64,000 nt of DNA from Actinomadura macrotermitis (GCF_009604375.1 NZ_WEGH01000001.1:868001-932000); one strand, 5' to 3'; shown: positions 28,481-36,761, counted from the first letter of the stretch. The notes: generated by a model not told the origin, from the letters alone. Made by a program: numbers and translations.

Positions 28481-30553
28481 TCACTCCCAGTCGCCCTCGG
28501 CCGCCTCCTGCCCCTCCTCGGCGAGCGCCTCCTTCACGACGCGGTACGACAGCCCGGCGGAGTACCCCTTGCGTGCGAGCACCCCCACCAGCCGCCGCGT
28601 CCGCTTGGCGGGGTCCAGCCCCTGCGTGGACCGCAGCTTGCGCTCGATCAGCGCCCGCGCGGTCTGTTCCTCCTGGTCGGCGTCCAAAGTGTGCACGGCC
28701 TCCTTGACGATCTCGTTGTCCACGCCCCGCTGCCGTAGTTCGGCGGCCAGGGCCCGCTTGGCAAGGCCGCGCCCGGCGTGGCGCGACTGCACCCACATCT
28801 GCGCGAACGCCTCGTCATCGATCAGTCCCACGTCGGTGAACCTGCCGAGCACCCGCTCGGCGACGTCGTCGGGGATCTCCTTGCGCCGCAGCGCGTCCGC
28901 GAGCTGCGCCCGCGTCCGCGGCGACCCGGTCAGCATCCGCAGGCAGATCTCCCGCGCCTTGGCCTCCGGATCGGCAGGCGCCTTCTCCGCCCGCCGCTCC
29001 CCCGAACCGCGCCCGAACGGCCCCCCGGACTCCCACTCTCCGGAACCGCGCCCCTTCCGCCGGCCCCCGAACCCCTGCCCACGCCGCCGCGGCCGCTCCG
29101 CATCCCCAGACGCGCTTCCGGCCTCGCCGGCATCACGCGCCCCGAACGACTCGTCCTCGGCGGGCGCAGCACGCCGCCGCGCGGGCTTTTCGACACCCTC
29201 GGCATCACCGCTCGCCGCCGGCACACTCCAGGCGCCCACCTCGCCCTCATTGCCGCGCGCATCAACGTCCACGACTCCGGACGTCCCCGGCCCGTCGCCC
29301 TGCTCGGCCGCCTCGAAGACCGCAGCAGGCCGCTGCAACTCCCCCTCGGCGCCCTCGCTTGCGACAGCGCTGTCGTGCGCCTCCTCGCCGAAGGGTGTGA
29401 CGGTGCGGCGTTTCTCCTCGTCACCCGCCCCAGCGGTGCGAGCGGCCGCTTCCCTACCCGACTCCGACGCGTCGGCGGCCGTCGCCTCGCGAAGGGACGC
29501 ATCCGGCTCGCTGCGCTGACCGTCTTCGATGCGCTTCCCAGCGCGGCGGCGCGAGGGCTTTGCGTTGCCCACGGCATCCCCGGCCACTGCGCCCTGCACG
29601 TTCTCTACACCTGCTTCGCCTAGGGCAGGGGCGCTGCACGGCGCGGACGGTGCGCCGTCGACGGCCGGGCCGGTGTCGCTGCTTGCGTCGGCTGCGCCAG
29701 GGGCGTGCGTCTTCGCAGCGGCCTCTGCGGCTTTGGGGAAGGGTGCGCCCGACTGGGTGGCCTGGCCATCCTTGGTGGGCTTCGCAGTGCGCGTAACGCG
29801 GCGGCGCGAGGGCTTTTCGGTGACCTCGGCGTCGTCGGTCGCTGCGGCTTGCGCGGTTTCTGCGCTCGCCTCGCCTGTGGCGGGGGTGCTGTGTGGCTCG
29901 GACGGCGTGCCGTCGGCGGTCGGCGCGGTGTTGCTCGCGTCGGCCGCGCCAGTGGCATGCGTCCCCACATCCGCTTCTGCGGCTTTGAGGAGAAGATCCT
30001 CCGCTCCGCCGGCCTGACTGTCCTCGGCTGGCTTCGCAGTGCGTGCGGTGCGGCGGCGCGGGGGCTTTTCGGTGACCTCGGCGTCGTCGGTCGCTGCGGT
30101 CTGCGTGGTTTCTGTGTCCGACTCGACTGCGGTAGGGGTGCTGCGCGGCTCGGATTGGGCGATGCCGGCGGACGCCTCGGTACCGCTGCTCGCGTCGGCT
30201 GCGTCAGGGGCGTATGCCCCTGTATCGGCCGCTGCGGTTTTAGGGGACGGGGCGGTCGGCTGGGTGGTCTGGCCGAGCTTGGGGGGTTTCGCGGTGCGGC
30301 GGGGTTTGGGCGGGGGGTGTTCTTCCTGGGGTTCGGCCGGTAGGGCCGGCTGGTCGGTCCAGGGGTTGGTGCCCGCGGTCTCGGGGGTGGGCCAGCGGGG
30401 GGTTGGGGACTGCTTGCCCAGGTCGGCGAAGGGGCCGGTGGACGCGGGGGTCCACTCGGCCGGTTCTTCTTCGGCGGGGGCAGGGGGTTTCGGGGCGTCG
30501 GTCCACGGGTTGTGGTCCGATGCCCAGGGCGGGGGCTTGGGGTCGTCGCTCAT
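28481..30553 (-). CDS. recX: RecX recombination regulator with a very long repetitive N-terminal extension
   Basis: The C-terminal part (about residues 525-690) is a normal RecX: REICLRMLTGSPRTRAQLAD, RFTDVGLIDDEAFAQMWVQS, LAAELRQRGVDNEIVKEAV and the third repeat RRLVGVLARKGYS. RecX binds RecA filaments and limits their activity. The first 525 residues are Ala/Pro/Glu/Thr-rich and look disordered. They hold repeats of about 84 residues with basic motifs KPPRRR (163), KPSRRR (247), KPSRRR (332), KPARRR (456) and RPRRR (487). RecX proteins are usually 150-270 residues long. GGAGGAG upstream supports the ATG at 30553. It follows recA across a hairpin. Confidence 0.9.
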   Translation of the reverse strand: MSDDPKPPPWASDHNPWTDAPKPPAPAEEEPAEWTPASTGPFADLGKQSPTPRWPTPETAGTNPWTDQPALPAEPQEEHPPPKPRRTAKPPKLGQTTQPTAPSPKTAAADTGAYAPDAADASSGTEASAGIAQSEPRSTPTAVESDTETTQTAATDDAEVTEKPPRRRTARTAKPAEDSQAGGAEDLLLKAAEADVGTHATGAADASNTAPTADGTPSEPHSTPATGEASAETAQAAATDDAEVTEKPSRRRVTRTAKPTKDGQATQSGAPFPKAAEAAAKTHAPGAADASSDTGPAVDGAPSAPCSAPALGEAGVENVQGAVAGDAVGNAKPSRRRAGKRIEDGQRSEPDASLREATAADASESGREAAARTAGAGDEEKRRTVTPFGEEAHDSAVASEGAEGELQRPAAVFEAAEQGDGPGTSGVVDVDARGNEGEVGAWSVPAASGDAEGVEKPARRRAAPAEDESFGARDAGEAGSASGDAERPRRRGQGFGGRRKGRGSGEWESGGPFGRGSGERRAEKAPADPEAKAREICLRMLTGSPRTRAQLADALRRKEIPDDVAERVLGRFTDVGLIDDEAFAQMWVQSRHAGRGLAKRALAAELRQRGVDNEIVKEAVHTLDADQEEQTARALIERKLRSTQGLDPAKRTRRLVGVLARKGYSAGLSYRVVKEALAEEGQEAAEGDWE
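29540..30315 (-). repeat. About 252-bp tandem coding repeats within recX
   Basis: The basic motifs of the extension recur every 84-85 codons, with an older partial copy at residue 83 (KPRRTAKPPK). Two copies keep a 38-bp identical block at 29810-29847 and 30062-30099, exactly 252 bp apart. The third copy (around 29560) has drifted. Codon third positions here include many A and T bases, unlike the flanking genes. Confidence 0.8.
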
Positions 30554-30607
30554 CGGGCCGTCCGCTCCTCCGGGCCCATGCGAGCGGCGGCGCCGACCGG
30601 GAAAGAG

Positions 30608-30631
30608 CCGGCACCGGTCGAACGGTGCCGG
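30608..30631 (-). other. recA-recX intercistronic hairpin
   Basis: Perfect 9-bp arms CCGGCACCG and CGGTGCCGG with a 6-nt loop lie 76 nt after the recA stop, followed on the minus strand by a weak CTCTTTC run. In E. coli a recA-recX hairpin limits recX to read-through transcripts; the same is inferred here. Confidence 0.6.
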
Positions 30632-30707
30632 GTCGGGCGCCGCCGCCCCACATAAGGGATCATCGCGTACCCGCCGTCAGGATTCACCCGGAACGGCGGA
30701 ATGCCGG

Positions 30708-31835
30708 TCAGGAATCGCCGGGCTTGGCCGCCGCCTTGGCGCCGCGGCGGGTGGCCGGGGCCACGGCCGGGACCGGCGGGGTGGCCGGCTTGGCGGCGTC
30801 GGGCGCCGCGGCGGCGGGCTCCTCGGCCGGCTTGTCGACCTTGGGGCCGATGCCGAGCTTCTCCTTGATCTTCTTCTCGATGCCGTCGGCCATGTCCGGG
30901 TTGGCCTTGAGGAAGTTGCGGGCGTTCTCCTTGCCCTGGCCGAGCTGGTCGCCGTCGTAGGTGTACCAGGCGCCCGACTTGCGGACGAAGCCGTGCTCCA
31001 CGCCGAGGTCGATCAGGCCGCCCTCGCGGGAGATGCCGTGGCCGTAGAGCAGGTCGAAGTCCGCCACCCGGAAGGGCGGGGCCATCTTGTTCTTGACGAC
31101 CTTGACGCGGACGCGGTTGCCGACCGCCTCGGTGCCGTCCTTGAGGGTCTCGATGCGCCGCACGTCCAGGCGGACCGAGGCGTAGAACTTCAGCGCGCGG
31201 CCACCGGTGGTGGTCTCCGGCGAGCCGAACATGACGCCGACCTTCTCGCGCAGCTGGTTGATGAAGATCGCGGTGGTCTTGGTCTGGTTGATCGCGCCGG
31301 TCAGCTTGCGCAGCGCCTGCGACATCAGGCGGGCCTGCAGGCCGACGTGGCTGTCGCCCATCTCGCCCTCGATCTCGGCGCGCGGCACCAGCGCGGCGAC
31401 GGAGTCGATGACGACGATGTCGATCGCGCCGGAGCGGATCAGCATGTCGGTGATCTCCAGCGCCTGCTCGCCGGTGTCGGGCTGCGACACCAGCAGCGCG
31501 TCGATGTCGACGCCGAGCTTGGCGGCGTACTCGGGGTCGAGCGCGTGCTCGGCGTCCACGAACGCCGCGATGCCGCCCTTCTTCTGGACGCTGGCGACCG
31601 CGTGCAGCGCGACGGTGGTCTTACCCGAGCCCTCCGGCCCGTAGACCTCCACCACGCGGCCGCGGGGCAGGCCGCCGATGCCGAGCGCGATGTCGAGCGC
31701 GATCGCGCCGGTCGGGATCACTTCGACGGGTACGCGGGCCTCTTCGCCCATGCGCATGACCGAGCCCTTGCCGAACTGCCGCTCGATCTGTGCGAGGGCG
31801 GTCTCGAGAGCCTTCTCCCGGTCGTTGGCTGCCAT
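30708..31835 (-). CDS. recA: Recombinase RecA
   Basis: This 375-residue recombinase has Walker A GPEGSGKT at residues 66-73, Walker [12 protein letters not shown], loop L1/L2 regions ([40 protein letters not shown]) and the C-terminal domain ending in [11 protein letters not shown]. It pairs homologous DNA and triggers LexA self-cleavage. The last 45 residues form an Ala/Pro/Lys-rich tail ([19 protein letters not shown]). GAAGGGGA precedes the ATG at 31835, which gives the standard N terminus [15 protein letters not shown] 26 codons upstream is in frame but unlikely. There is no intein. An SOS box lies 138 bp upstream. Confidence 0.98.
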   Translation of the reverse strand: MAANDREKALETALAQIERQFGKGSVMRMGEEARVPVEVIPTGAIALDIALGIGGLPRGRVVEVYGPEGSGKTTVALHAVASVQKKGGIAAFVDAEHALDPEYAAKLGVDIDALLVSQPDTGEQALEITDMLIRSGAIDIVVIDSVAALVPRAEIEGEMGDSHVGLQARLMSQALRKLTGAINQTKTTAIFINQLREKVGVMFGSPETTTGGRALKFYASVRLDVRRIETLKDGTEAVGNRVRVKVVKNKMAPPFRVADFDLLYGHGISREGGLIDLGVEHGFVRKSGAWYTYDGDQLGQGKENARNFLKANPDMADGIEKKIKEKLGIGPKVDKPAEEPAAAAPDAAKPATPPVPAVAPATRRGAKAAAKPGDS

Positions 31836-31966
31836 TGGGTCCCCTTCAATTCGTTGCCTGGTGGCTCTCGCCCGGCTGTGTGGTGTTGCGAAGGCGACGT
31901 TACGAGGAGCCACTGACAGTTTCGAGATCCTGGCGCGTCTGTGGATAACGTCGCGTGCAGGAGCAC

Positions 31967-31988
31967 AGCTTACCGAACATTCGTTCGA
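31967..31988 (-). promoter_or_regulatory. recA SOS box and promoter
   Basis: CCGAACATTCGTTCGA (31973-31988) fits the Gram-positive/actinobacterial LexA site TCGAAC-N4-GTTCGA with one mismatch. On the minus strand TAAGCT (31967-31972) follows it at once and is a good -10, so LexA would sit on the promoter. The leader to the ATG would be about 125 nt. The site also lies 92 bp from the divergent plus-strand gene. Confidence 0.8.
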
Positions 31989-32079
31989 TCATGGCCGGAT
32001 GCGCCGATTCGCCGGGCCGTCCCCGTGCGCGCGGCGCCCGCGACACCGTACGCTGGCGCCGTCCACGGAGGGTTCCATC

Positions 32080-32940
32080 ATGACGCTGACCGTCCTCTTC
32101 TGCGTCGATCCGCTCCATCCCCGGCGCGTTGACCCCCACTTCTCCCGCGAGGCGGGTGCCGTGCGGGACCACTACGGCGAGATCGCCCTGATCGACCACG
32201 ACGCGCTGCGCCGCGGTGACGCCGAGTCCGCGGTGCGGGCCGTGCCCCGCGATCTCGGCGCCGCCTGGTACCGCGGCTGGATGGTGACCAGCGGCGAGTA
32301 CGCGGCGCTCGCCAAGGCCCTGAAACGCCGGGGCACCGTGCTGCTCACCCATCCCGACGACTACCGGCGGGCGCACGAGCTGCCCGGCTGGCACGACACC
32401 TTCGCCGGCCTGACGCCCCACAGCGTGTGGCGGCCGCTGGAGCCGGGGCAGGACCCCGGCGACCTCGGTGAGCTGGTCCGGCCGCTGCGCGACGGCCCCG
32501 GCGTCGTCAAGGACTACGTCAAGTCGCGCAAGCACGAGTGGGACGAGGCCTGCTTCGTCCCGGACGTGAAGGACCCCGGGCGGCTGCGCGCCGTGGTCGC
32601 CGCGATGATCGGCCTGCAGGACTCCTTCCTCGCCGGCGGCGTCGTGGTGCGCGAGTTCGAGCACTACGACGGCGCGGGCGAGGCCCGCGTCTGGTGGGTG
32701 GACGGCGAGCCCGCCCTGGTCGGCCCGCACCCCGACACCCCCGGCGCCCGTCCCGAGCCGGCGCTGGAGGAGGTGGCGCCGGCGGTGCGGTCGCTCGGCT
32801 GCCGGTTCATCACCACCGACCTGGCCCGCCGGGCGGACGGCGCGTGGCGGGTGGTGGAGGTCGGCGACGGCCAGGTCAGCGAGCTGCCGGCGACGATCGA
32901 TCCGATGGATCTGTACGCTCATCTGCCGGTACCCGACTGA
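32080..32940 (+). CDS. ATP-grasp domain protein (DUF4343-like)
   Basis: This 286-residue protein has an ATP-grasp C-terminal half: DGPGVVKDYVKSRKHEW, VVVREFEHYDG, ARVWWVDGEPALVGPHP and the metal-site region WRVVEVGDGQVSELP. It matches the DUF4343 group of small cytoplasmic ATP-grasp proteins, whose substrates are unknown. Such enzymes join a carboxylate to an amine or thiol using ATP. CGGAGGG precedes the ATG at 32080. It diverges from recA. A second ATP-grasp-type ligase is encoded 0.6 kb downstream on the same strand, which suggests a shared pathway, but a large palindrome separates the two. Confidence 0.72.
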   Translation: MTLTVLFCVDPLHPRRVDPHFSREAGAVRDHYGEIALIDHDALRRGDAESAVRAVPRDLGAAWYRGWMVTSGEYAALAKALKRRGTVLLTHPDDYRRAHELPGWHDTFAGLTPHSVWRPLEPGQDPGDLGELVRPLRDGPGVVKDYVKSRKHEWDEACFVPDVKDPGRLRAVVAAMIGLQDSFLAGGVVVREFEHYDGAGEARVWWVDGEPALVGPHPDTPGARPEPALEEVAPAVRSLGCRFITTDLARRADGAWRVVEVGDGQVSELPATIDPMDLYAHLPVPD

Positions 32941-33010
32941 CGGGCGGACGCTCCCGGGATGTCATGGAACCGAGACACCGGTCCCTTCCGTCCCAGGAGC
33001 GACCACCCGT
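32940..33010. repeat. 71-bp imperfect palindrome after the ATP-grasp gene
   Basis: The element starts on the last base of the stop codon. Main arms are CGCTCCCGGGA (32949-32959) and TCCCAGGAGCG (32991-33001), with 10 of 11 bp paired. Outer ACGGG/CCCGT arms and an inner GGAACCG/CGGTCCC stem extend it. It may end transcription in both directions or fold as an RNA element. The rest of the gap up to 33109 shows no further feature. Confidence 0.5.
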
Positions 33011-33109
33011 AAGCTGGTACGCCGCGGCGCCGGATTCCTTTCCGCAGGTGGGCCCGCCCGCGCCGTCCGGCACCCACAGGACGCCACGCTTTCCGAAGGA
33101 CGTGTTCCC

Positions 33110-33499
33110 TTGCCCCCTCAGGAGACCACCCCACGCCGGCTCAGTTCCCGGACCGTGAAGATCGGCATGGTGAGCGCGCTGTCGCTCGCGCTGGTGTCGG
33201 CCTGCGGCTCCAAGTCGACCACGGCGTGGTGCGTGGACCGCCAGTCCCCCTGGACGGGCGGCAAGACCGCGGGCGGCTACCGGGTCGTCCCGGACTCCTT
33301 CTGCGACACCCGCGAGATCGAGCGCGGCACCGTCGGCTACAACCGCTACTTCTGGTACTACGGCGGCCGGCGCGACTCCAGCCACACCTACGTGTCGGGC
33401 GGCAGCTACTACGGTCCGCGCAAGGGCAAGGTCAAGTCCAGCTCCGGGCACACGCTGAGCCGCGGCGGGTTCGGCGGCGGCGGCCGGAGCGGTGGCTGA
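33110..33499 (+). CDS. Small lipoprotein of the YgiB/YjfM type context
   Basis: This 129-residue protein has a lipoprotein signal with lipobox LVSAC (Cys32), preceded by a twin-arginine-like PRRLSSRTVK stretch. The mature part has two further cysteines (AWCVDRQ; SFCDTRE) and a Tyr/Gly-rich region (NRYFWYYGG) ending in GRGGFGGGG-like glycine sequence. I do not recognise a family by sequence alone. Its place directly before a glutathionylspermidine-synthase-like gene is that of E. coli YjfM/YgiB (DUF1190) lipoproteins. The start is TTG with GAAGGA upstream. Confidence 0.68.
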   Translation: MPPQETTPRRLSSRTVKIGMVSALSLALVSACGSKSTTAWCVDRQSPWTGGKTAGGYRVVPDSFCDTREIERGTVGYNRYFWYYGGRRDSSHTYVSGGSYYGPRKGKVKSSSGHTLSRGGFGGGGRSGG

Positions 33500-33502
33500 G
33501 CG

Positions 33503-34657
33503 ATGCGCCGCGAACGCGCCACGCCCCGTCCCGACTGGGCCCAGAAGGTGGAGTCGCACGGCCTGGCCTTCCACCGGACCGCGCACCCCGAGCACCTGCC
33601 CCGCCCCTACTGGGACGAGTCGGTGCAGTACGTCTTCGACATGGACGAGGTGCTCGCCCTCGAGGAGACCGTCGAGGAGCTGCACCGGATGTGCCTGCAG
33701 GTGGTGGAGCACGTCGTCACCACCGGCCGCTACCACGTGCTCGGCATCCCCGAATGGGTGGCGCCGCTGATCGAGGAGTCGTGGCGGCGCCGCGACCCGC
33801 ACCTGTACGGGCGGTTCGACCTGCGCTACGACGGCACCGGCCCGGCCAAGCTGCTGGAGTACAACGCCGACACCCCGACCGCGCTGGTGGAGAGCTCCAT
33901 CGCGCAGTGGTACTGGCTGCAGGAGGTGTATCCGGGCGACGACCAGTGGAACTCCATCCACGAGCGCCTGGTCGACCGCTGGAAGCAGATCGCCGGGGGC
34001 CTGCCCGGCCCGGCGCACTTCGCCTGGACCAACGGCGACGAGACCGGCGAGGAGGTCATGACGATCGCCTACATGCAGGAGACCGCGCAGGAGGCGGGCC
34101 TGCAGGGCACCGCGATCGCCATGGAGGACATCGGCTGGGATTCGCGCCGGGAGCGGTTCGTCGACCTGGACGAGAACGAGATCACCACCCTGTGCAAGCT
34201 GTACCCGTGGGAGTGGATCGTCGCCGAGCCGTTCTCCCGCAGCATCCCGCACGCGCCGACCACCTGGATCGAGCCGATCTGGAAGATGGTCCTGTCGAAC
34301 AAGGCGCTGCTGGTGCTGCTGTGGGAGCTGTTCCCGGGCCACCCGAACCTGTTGCCCACCTTCCTGAACACGCCCGCGAACCTCACCTCGTACGTGCAGA
34401 AGCCGCTGCTCGGCCGGGAGGGCGCGAGCATGCGGATCGTCCTGCCGGACGGCGCCGAGCAGCGCACCGAGGGCGACTACGGCCGGGAGGGCTTCGTGTT
34501 CCAGGAGTTCTGCCCGCTGCCCGACTTCGACGGCCAGCATCCGGTGCTCGGCGCCTGGGTGGTCCACGACGAGTCGGCGGGCCTCGGCATCCGTGAGACC
34601 GCCGGGCTGGTCACCGACGACACCTCGTCCTTCATCCCGCACCGCATCGCCCTGTGA
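33503..34657 (+). CDS. Glutathionylspermidine synthase-family ATP-grasp ligase
   Basis: This 384-residue protein corresponds to the synthetase domain of glutathionylspermidine synthase without the amidase domain, as in E. coli YgiC/YjfC. Recognisable parts are YGRFDLRYDGTGPAKLLEYN, then ADTPTALVESSIAQWYWLQE, EPIWKMVLSNKALLVLLWE, HPNLLPTF, and the late metal/ATP region GYEGFVFQEFCPLPDFDG-like segment (here YGREGFVFQEFCPLPDF). It should form an amide bond using ATP. The natural substrates of these stand-alone forms are unknown. It starts 3 nt after the lipoprotein gene stop and is followed by a DUF350 gene, so the three form an operon. Confidence 0.88.
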   Translation: MRRERATPRPDWAQKVESHGLAFHRTAHPEHLPRPYWDESVQYVFDMDEVLALEETVEELHRMCLQVVEHVVTTGRYHVLGIPEWVAPLIEESWRRRDPHLYGRFDLRYDGTGPAKLLEYNADTPTALVESSIAQWYWLQEVYPGDDQWNSIHERLVDRWKQIAGGLPGPAHFAWTNGDETGEEVMTIAYMQETAQEAGLQGTAIAMEDIGWDSRRERFVDLDENEITTLCKLYPWEWIVAEPFSRSIPHAPTTWIEPIWKMVLSNKALLVLLWELFPGHPNLLPTFLNTPANLTSYVQKPLLGREGASMRIVLPDGAEQRTEGDYGREGFVFQEFCPLPDFDGQHPVLGAWVVHDESAGLGIRETAGLVTDDTSSFIPHRIAL

Positions 34658-34700
34658 CGGGCGACCTCCCCTCCCGCTTTCCGTTTCCGAAGGAGAACCA

Positions 34701-35165
34701 TTGAGCACGCTCGCGACCGCCGACACCGACGGCCTCGGCCGGATCCTGCTGGAGGGGACCGGCGCCCTGTTCGCCTACGCCGGGGTCGGCCTGGTGCTGT
34801 TCGTGGTGGGCTTCTACATGATCGACCTGGCCGTGCCGGGCCGGCTGATCAAGGTGATCCGGGAGCACCGCAACCCCAACGCCACGCTGCTGGCCTGCGC
34901 GTCCCTGGTCGGGGCCGGCCTGATCGTGGCGGTGTCGATCTTCGCGGCGCACGGCAGCCTGCTGGAGGGGCTGGCCCGCGTCGCGGTGTTCGGCGGCTTC
35001 GGCATCGTGGCGCAGACCGTGGCCACGGTGATCTTCGACCGGCTGATCGGGGTCAGCGTCGGGGAGCTGGCCGACGACGAGGACGACAAGCTGGAGCCGG
35101 CCGCGGTCCTGCTGGCCGTCGCCAACCTGATGATCGGCTTCGTCACCGCCGTCGCGGTCTACTGA
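34701..35165 (+). CDS. DUF350 membrane protein (YjfL-like)
   Basis: This 154-residue protein has four hydrophobic helices: LFAYAGVGLVLFVVGFYMID, ATLLACASLVGAGLIVAVSI, LARVAVFGGFGIVAQTVATV and LLAVANLMIGFVTAVAVY. The paired arrangement and the short acidic segment DDEDDKLEPAAVLL match DUF350 (YjfL). The function is unknown. DUF350 genes commonly sit beside glutathionylspermidine-synthase-like genes, as here. The start is TTG with AGGAG 5 nt upstream, 43 nt after the previous stop. Confidence 0.85.
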   Translation: MSTLATADTDGLGRILLEGTGALFAYAGVGLVLFVVGFYMIDLAVPGRLIKVIREHRNPNATLLACASLVGAGLIVAVSIFAAHGSLLEGLARVAVFGGFGIVAQTVATVIFDRLIGVSVGELADDEDDKLEPAAVLLAVANLMIGFVTAVAVY

Positions 35166-35199
35166 CGCACGCCCCGGCGGCCGGCCGGGCCCGCGGACG

Positions 35200-35394
35200 T
35201 CACCGCAGGCCCGGCGGCACGTCGAAGGTCGCCACGACGGCCCGCCAGACGCCCTTGGCGGGCTCGCCGTCGGCCAGGGCCTGCTCGACGGTCCGCCCGC
35301 CGAGCTCGGCCAGGACGTAGTCCTTGGCCACGCTCTCGGCGTAGCCCTTGCCGAACTGCTGTTCCATCCGCTGCCAGAACTGAGTGAGCCGCAC
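35200..35394 (-). CDS. DUF3046 small protein
   Basis: This 64-residue protein (RLTQFWQRMEQQFGKGYAES, then YVLAELGGRTVEQALADG and KGVWRAVVATFDVP) matches DUF3046, a small actinobacterial family normally found next to recA. Its function is unknown. The start is GTG at 35394 with no ribosome binding site; TAGCGT ends 6 nt before the GTG, so it may be leaderless. Here a four-gene plus-strand block separates it from recA. Confidence 0.85.
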   Translation of the reverse strand: MRLTQFWQRMEQQFGKGYAESVAKDYVLAELGGRTVEQALADGEPAKGVWRAVVATFDVPPGLR

Positions 35395-35417
35395 CCGCCA
35401 ACGCTATCCGAGCGCCG

Positions 35418-36671
35418 TCACCCCAGAGACCGGGTCACTTCGCCGGGGACGGAGGGCGGTCCGCCTTCGCGGTATTTGCGATGCAGGCCGGTCAGGTAGC
35501 GTTCGACGCCTTCGATGACGCGGGCCGTCCGGTAGGACGGGAAGACGTCGAAGGCGTGCTGGCTGCCCTGCATCTCGGCGTAGAGCACGGGAGCCTTGGA
35601 AACGTCCCGCAGCCGCTCGACGAACCGCCGCGCCTCGGCGACGGGGATGAGCGAGTCCTTGCTGCCGTGGATGACGAAGAACGGCGGCGCGTCCTCACTC
35701 AGGTAGGTCACCGGGGACGCCTTGGCGAACGCTTCCGGGTTCTCGCGGAACGACTGCTTGAACACCATCTTCTGCATCAGCCCTGTGGCGCCCATCGGAA
35801 TCGGCCACGGCCCGGGTTCGACCAGGTCGTAGACGCCGTAGAAGGGGACGGCGGCCCGCACCGAGGTGTCCACGTCCTCGAAGCCGGGCTGGAATTCCGC
35901 GACGCCCGCCGTCAGCGCGACCAGCGCGGTCAGGTGCCCGCCCGCCGAGCCGCCCGTCACGCACAGGAAATCGGGGTCGGCGCCGTATTCGGTGGCGTGC
36001 TCGCGGTACCAGGCGATGAAGTGCTTGAGGTCGATCAGGTGCTCGGGCCAGGTGGCGCGGGGGCTCAGCCGGTAGTTGACGTTGAAGCCGACCCACCCCT
36101 GCACGGCCATGTGGTTGAGCAGCGGCAGGCCCTGCTCGCGTTTGTCGCCGATGACCCAGGCGCCGCCGTGGATCTGCATCAGGCCGGGCCGCAGCCGCCC
36201 TTCGGCCGCCGGGCGGTAGACGTCCAGCTTGAGGCGGAGCCGGCCCTCCTCGCGGTAGACGATGTTGCGGTCGACCTTGACGCCGCGGCGCGGAATGAAG
36301 CAGAGCGGCGGGACGACCAGGTGCGCGCGGGGGTAGCGGGGCGCGCCCTCGGGGTCCAGGTCGAGGGGGGCGCCGCTGTCGCGCAGCGTCACCGTGGTCC
36401 GGCGCGCCGCGATGATCGTCTCCACCGTCCCGGCGGCGCCGAGGACGCCGAGGGCGAGCCCGGCCCAGCCGGGCCAGGCGTCCAGGCCGCCGGCCCAGGC
36501 CGCCAGACCGAGGCCGGCGAGCTCGGCGGCGAGCAGGTGCGGGGCCAGCTCGATCGTGAGCCAGCCGGCGAAGAAGCTCGGCACCAGCAGCACCAGGCCG
36601 CGCCGCGGCAGCCGCGCGTTCAGGGCGAGCAAGAGGGCGGCGGCGCCGAGGGCGAGCAGCACGTAGGGCAT
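35418..36671 (-). CDS. Membrane-anchored alpha/beta-hydrolase (carboxylesterase type)
   Basis: This 417-residue protein has three to four N-terminal helices (MPYVLLALGAAALLLALNA and the region to about residue 100) and a C-terminal alpha/beta-hydrolase domain of the hormone-sensitive lipase/BD-FAE group. Motifs are MQIHGGAWVIGDKREQG (oxyanion HGGAW), CVTGGSAGGHLTAL (nucleophile), GSKDSLIPVAEA (Asp) and GSQHAFDVF (His). It is similar to membrane esterases of actinomycetes. The start is the ATG at 36671. A much longer frame runs upstream but only as a shadow opposite lhr. Confidence 0.87.
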   Translation of the reverse strand: MPYVLLALGAAALLLALNARLPRRGLVLLVPSFFAGWLTIELAPHLLAAELAGLGLAAWAGGLDAWPGWAGLALGVLGAAGTVETIIAARRTTVTLRDSGAPLDLDPEGAPRYPRAHLVVPPLCFIPRRGVKVDRNIVYREEGRLRLKLDVYRPAAEGRLRPGLMQIHGGAWVIGDKREQGLPLLNHMAVQGWVGFNVNYRLSPRATWPEHLIDLKHFIAWYREHATEYGADPDFLCVTGGSAGGHLTALVALTAGVAEFQPGFEDVDTSVRAAVPFYGVYDLVEPGPWPIPMGATGLMQKMVFKQSFRENPEAFAKASPVTYLSEDAPPFFVIHGSKDSLIPVAEARRFVERLRDVSKAPVLYAEMQGSQHAFDVFPSYRTARVIEGVERYLTGLHRKYREGGPPSVPGEVTRSLG

Positions 36672-36761
36672 GCTCCGAGCATGCCCACCCAAGCGCTTGC
36701 TAACAAGGTGACGCGGGACACTGCGCACGGTTCTGTCGGACCCGCCGTGCAGGATGGGGGG

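Noticed and set aside
28267..28707. Open frame in the rny leader and recX 3' end
   Set aside because: It begins in non-coding DNA and runs antisense into recX. It has no recognisable protein features and no ribosome binding site.
31678..32079. N-terminal extension of the ATP-grasp protein into recA
   Set aside because: The frame is open only because of antisense composition; the ATG at 32080 has a good ribosome binding site and starts the recognisable domain.
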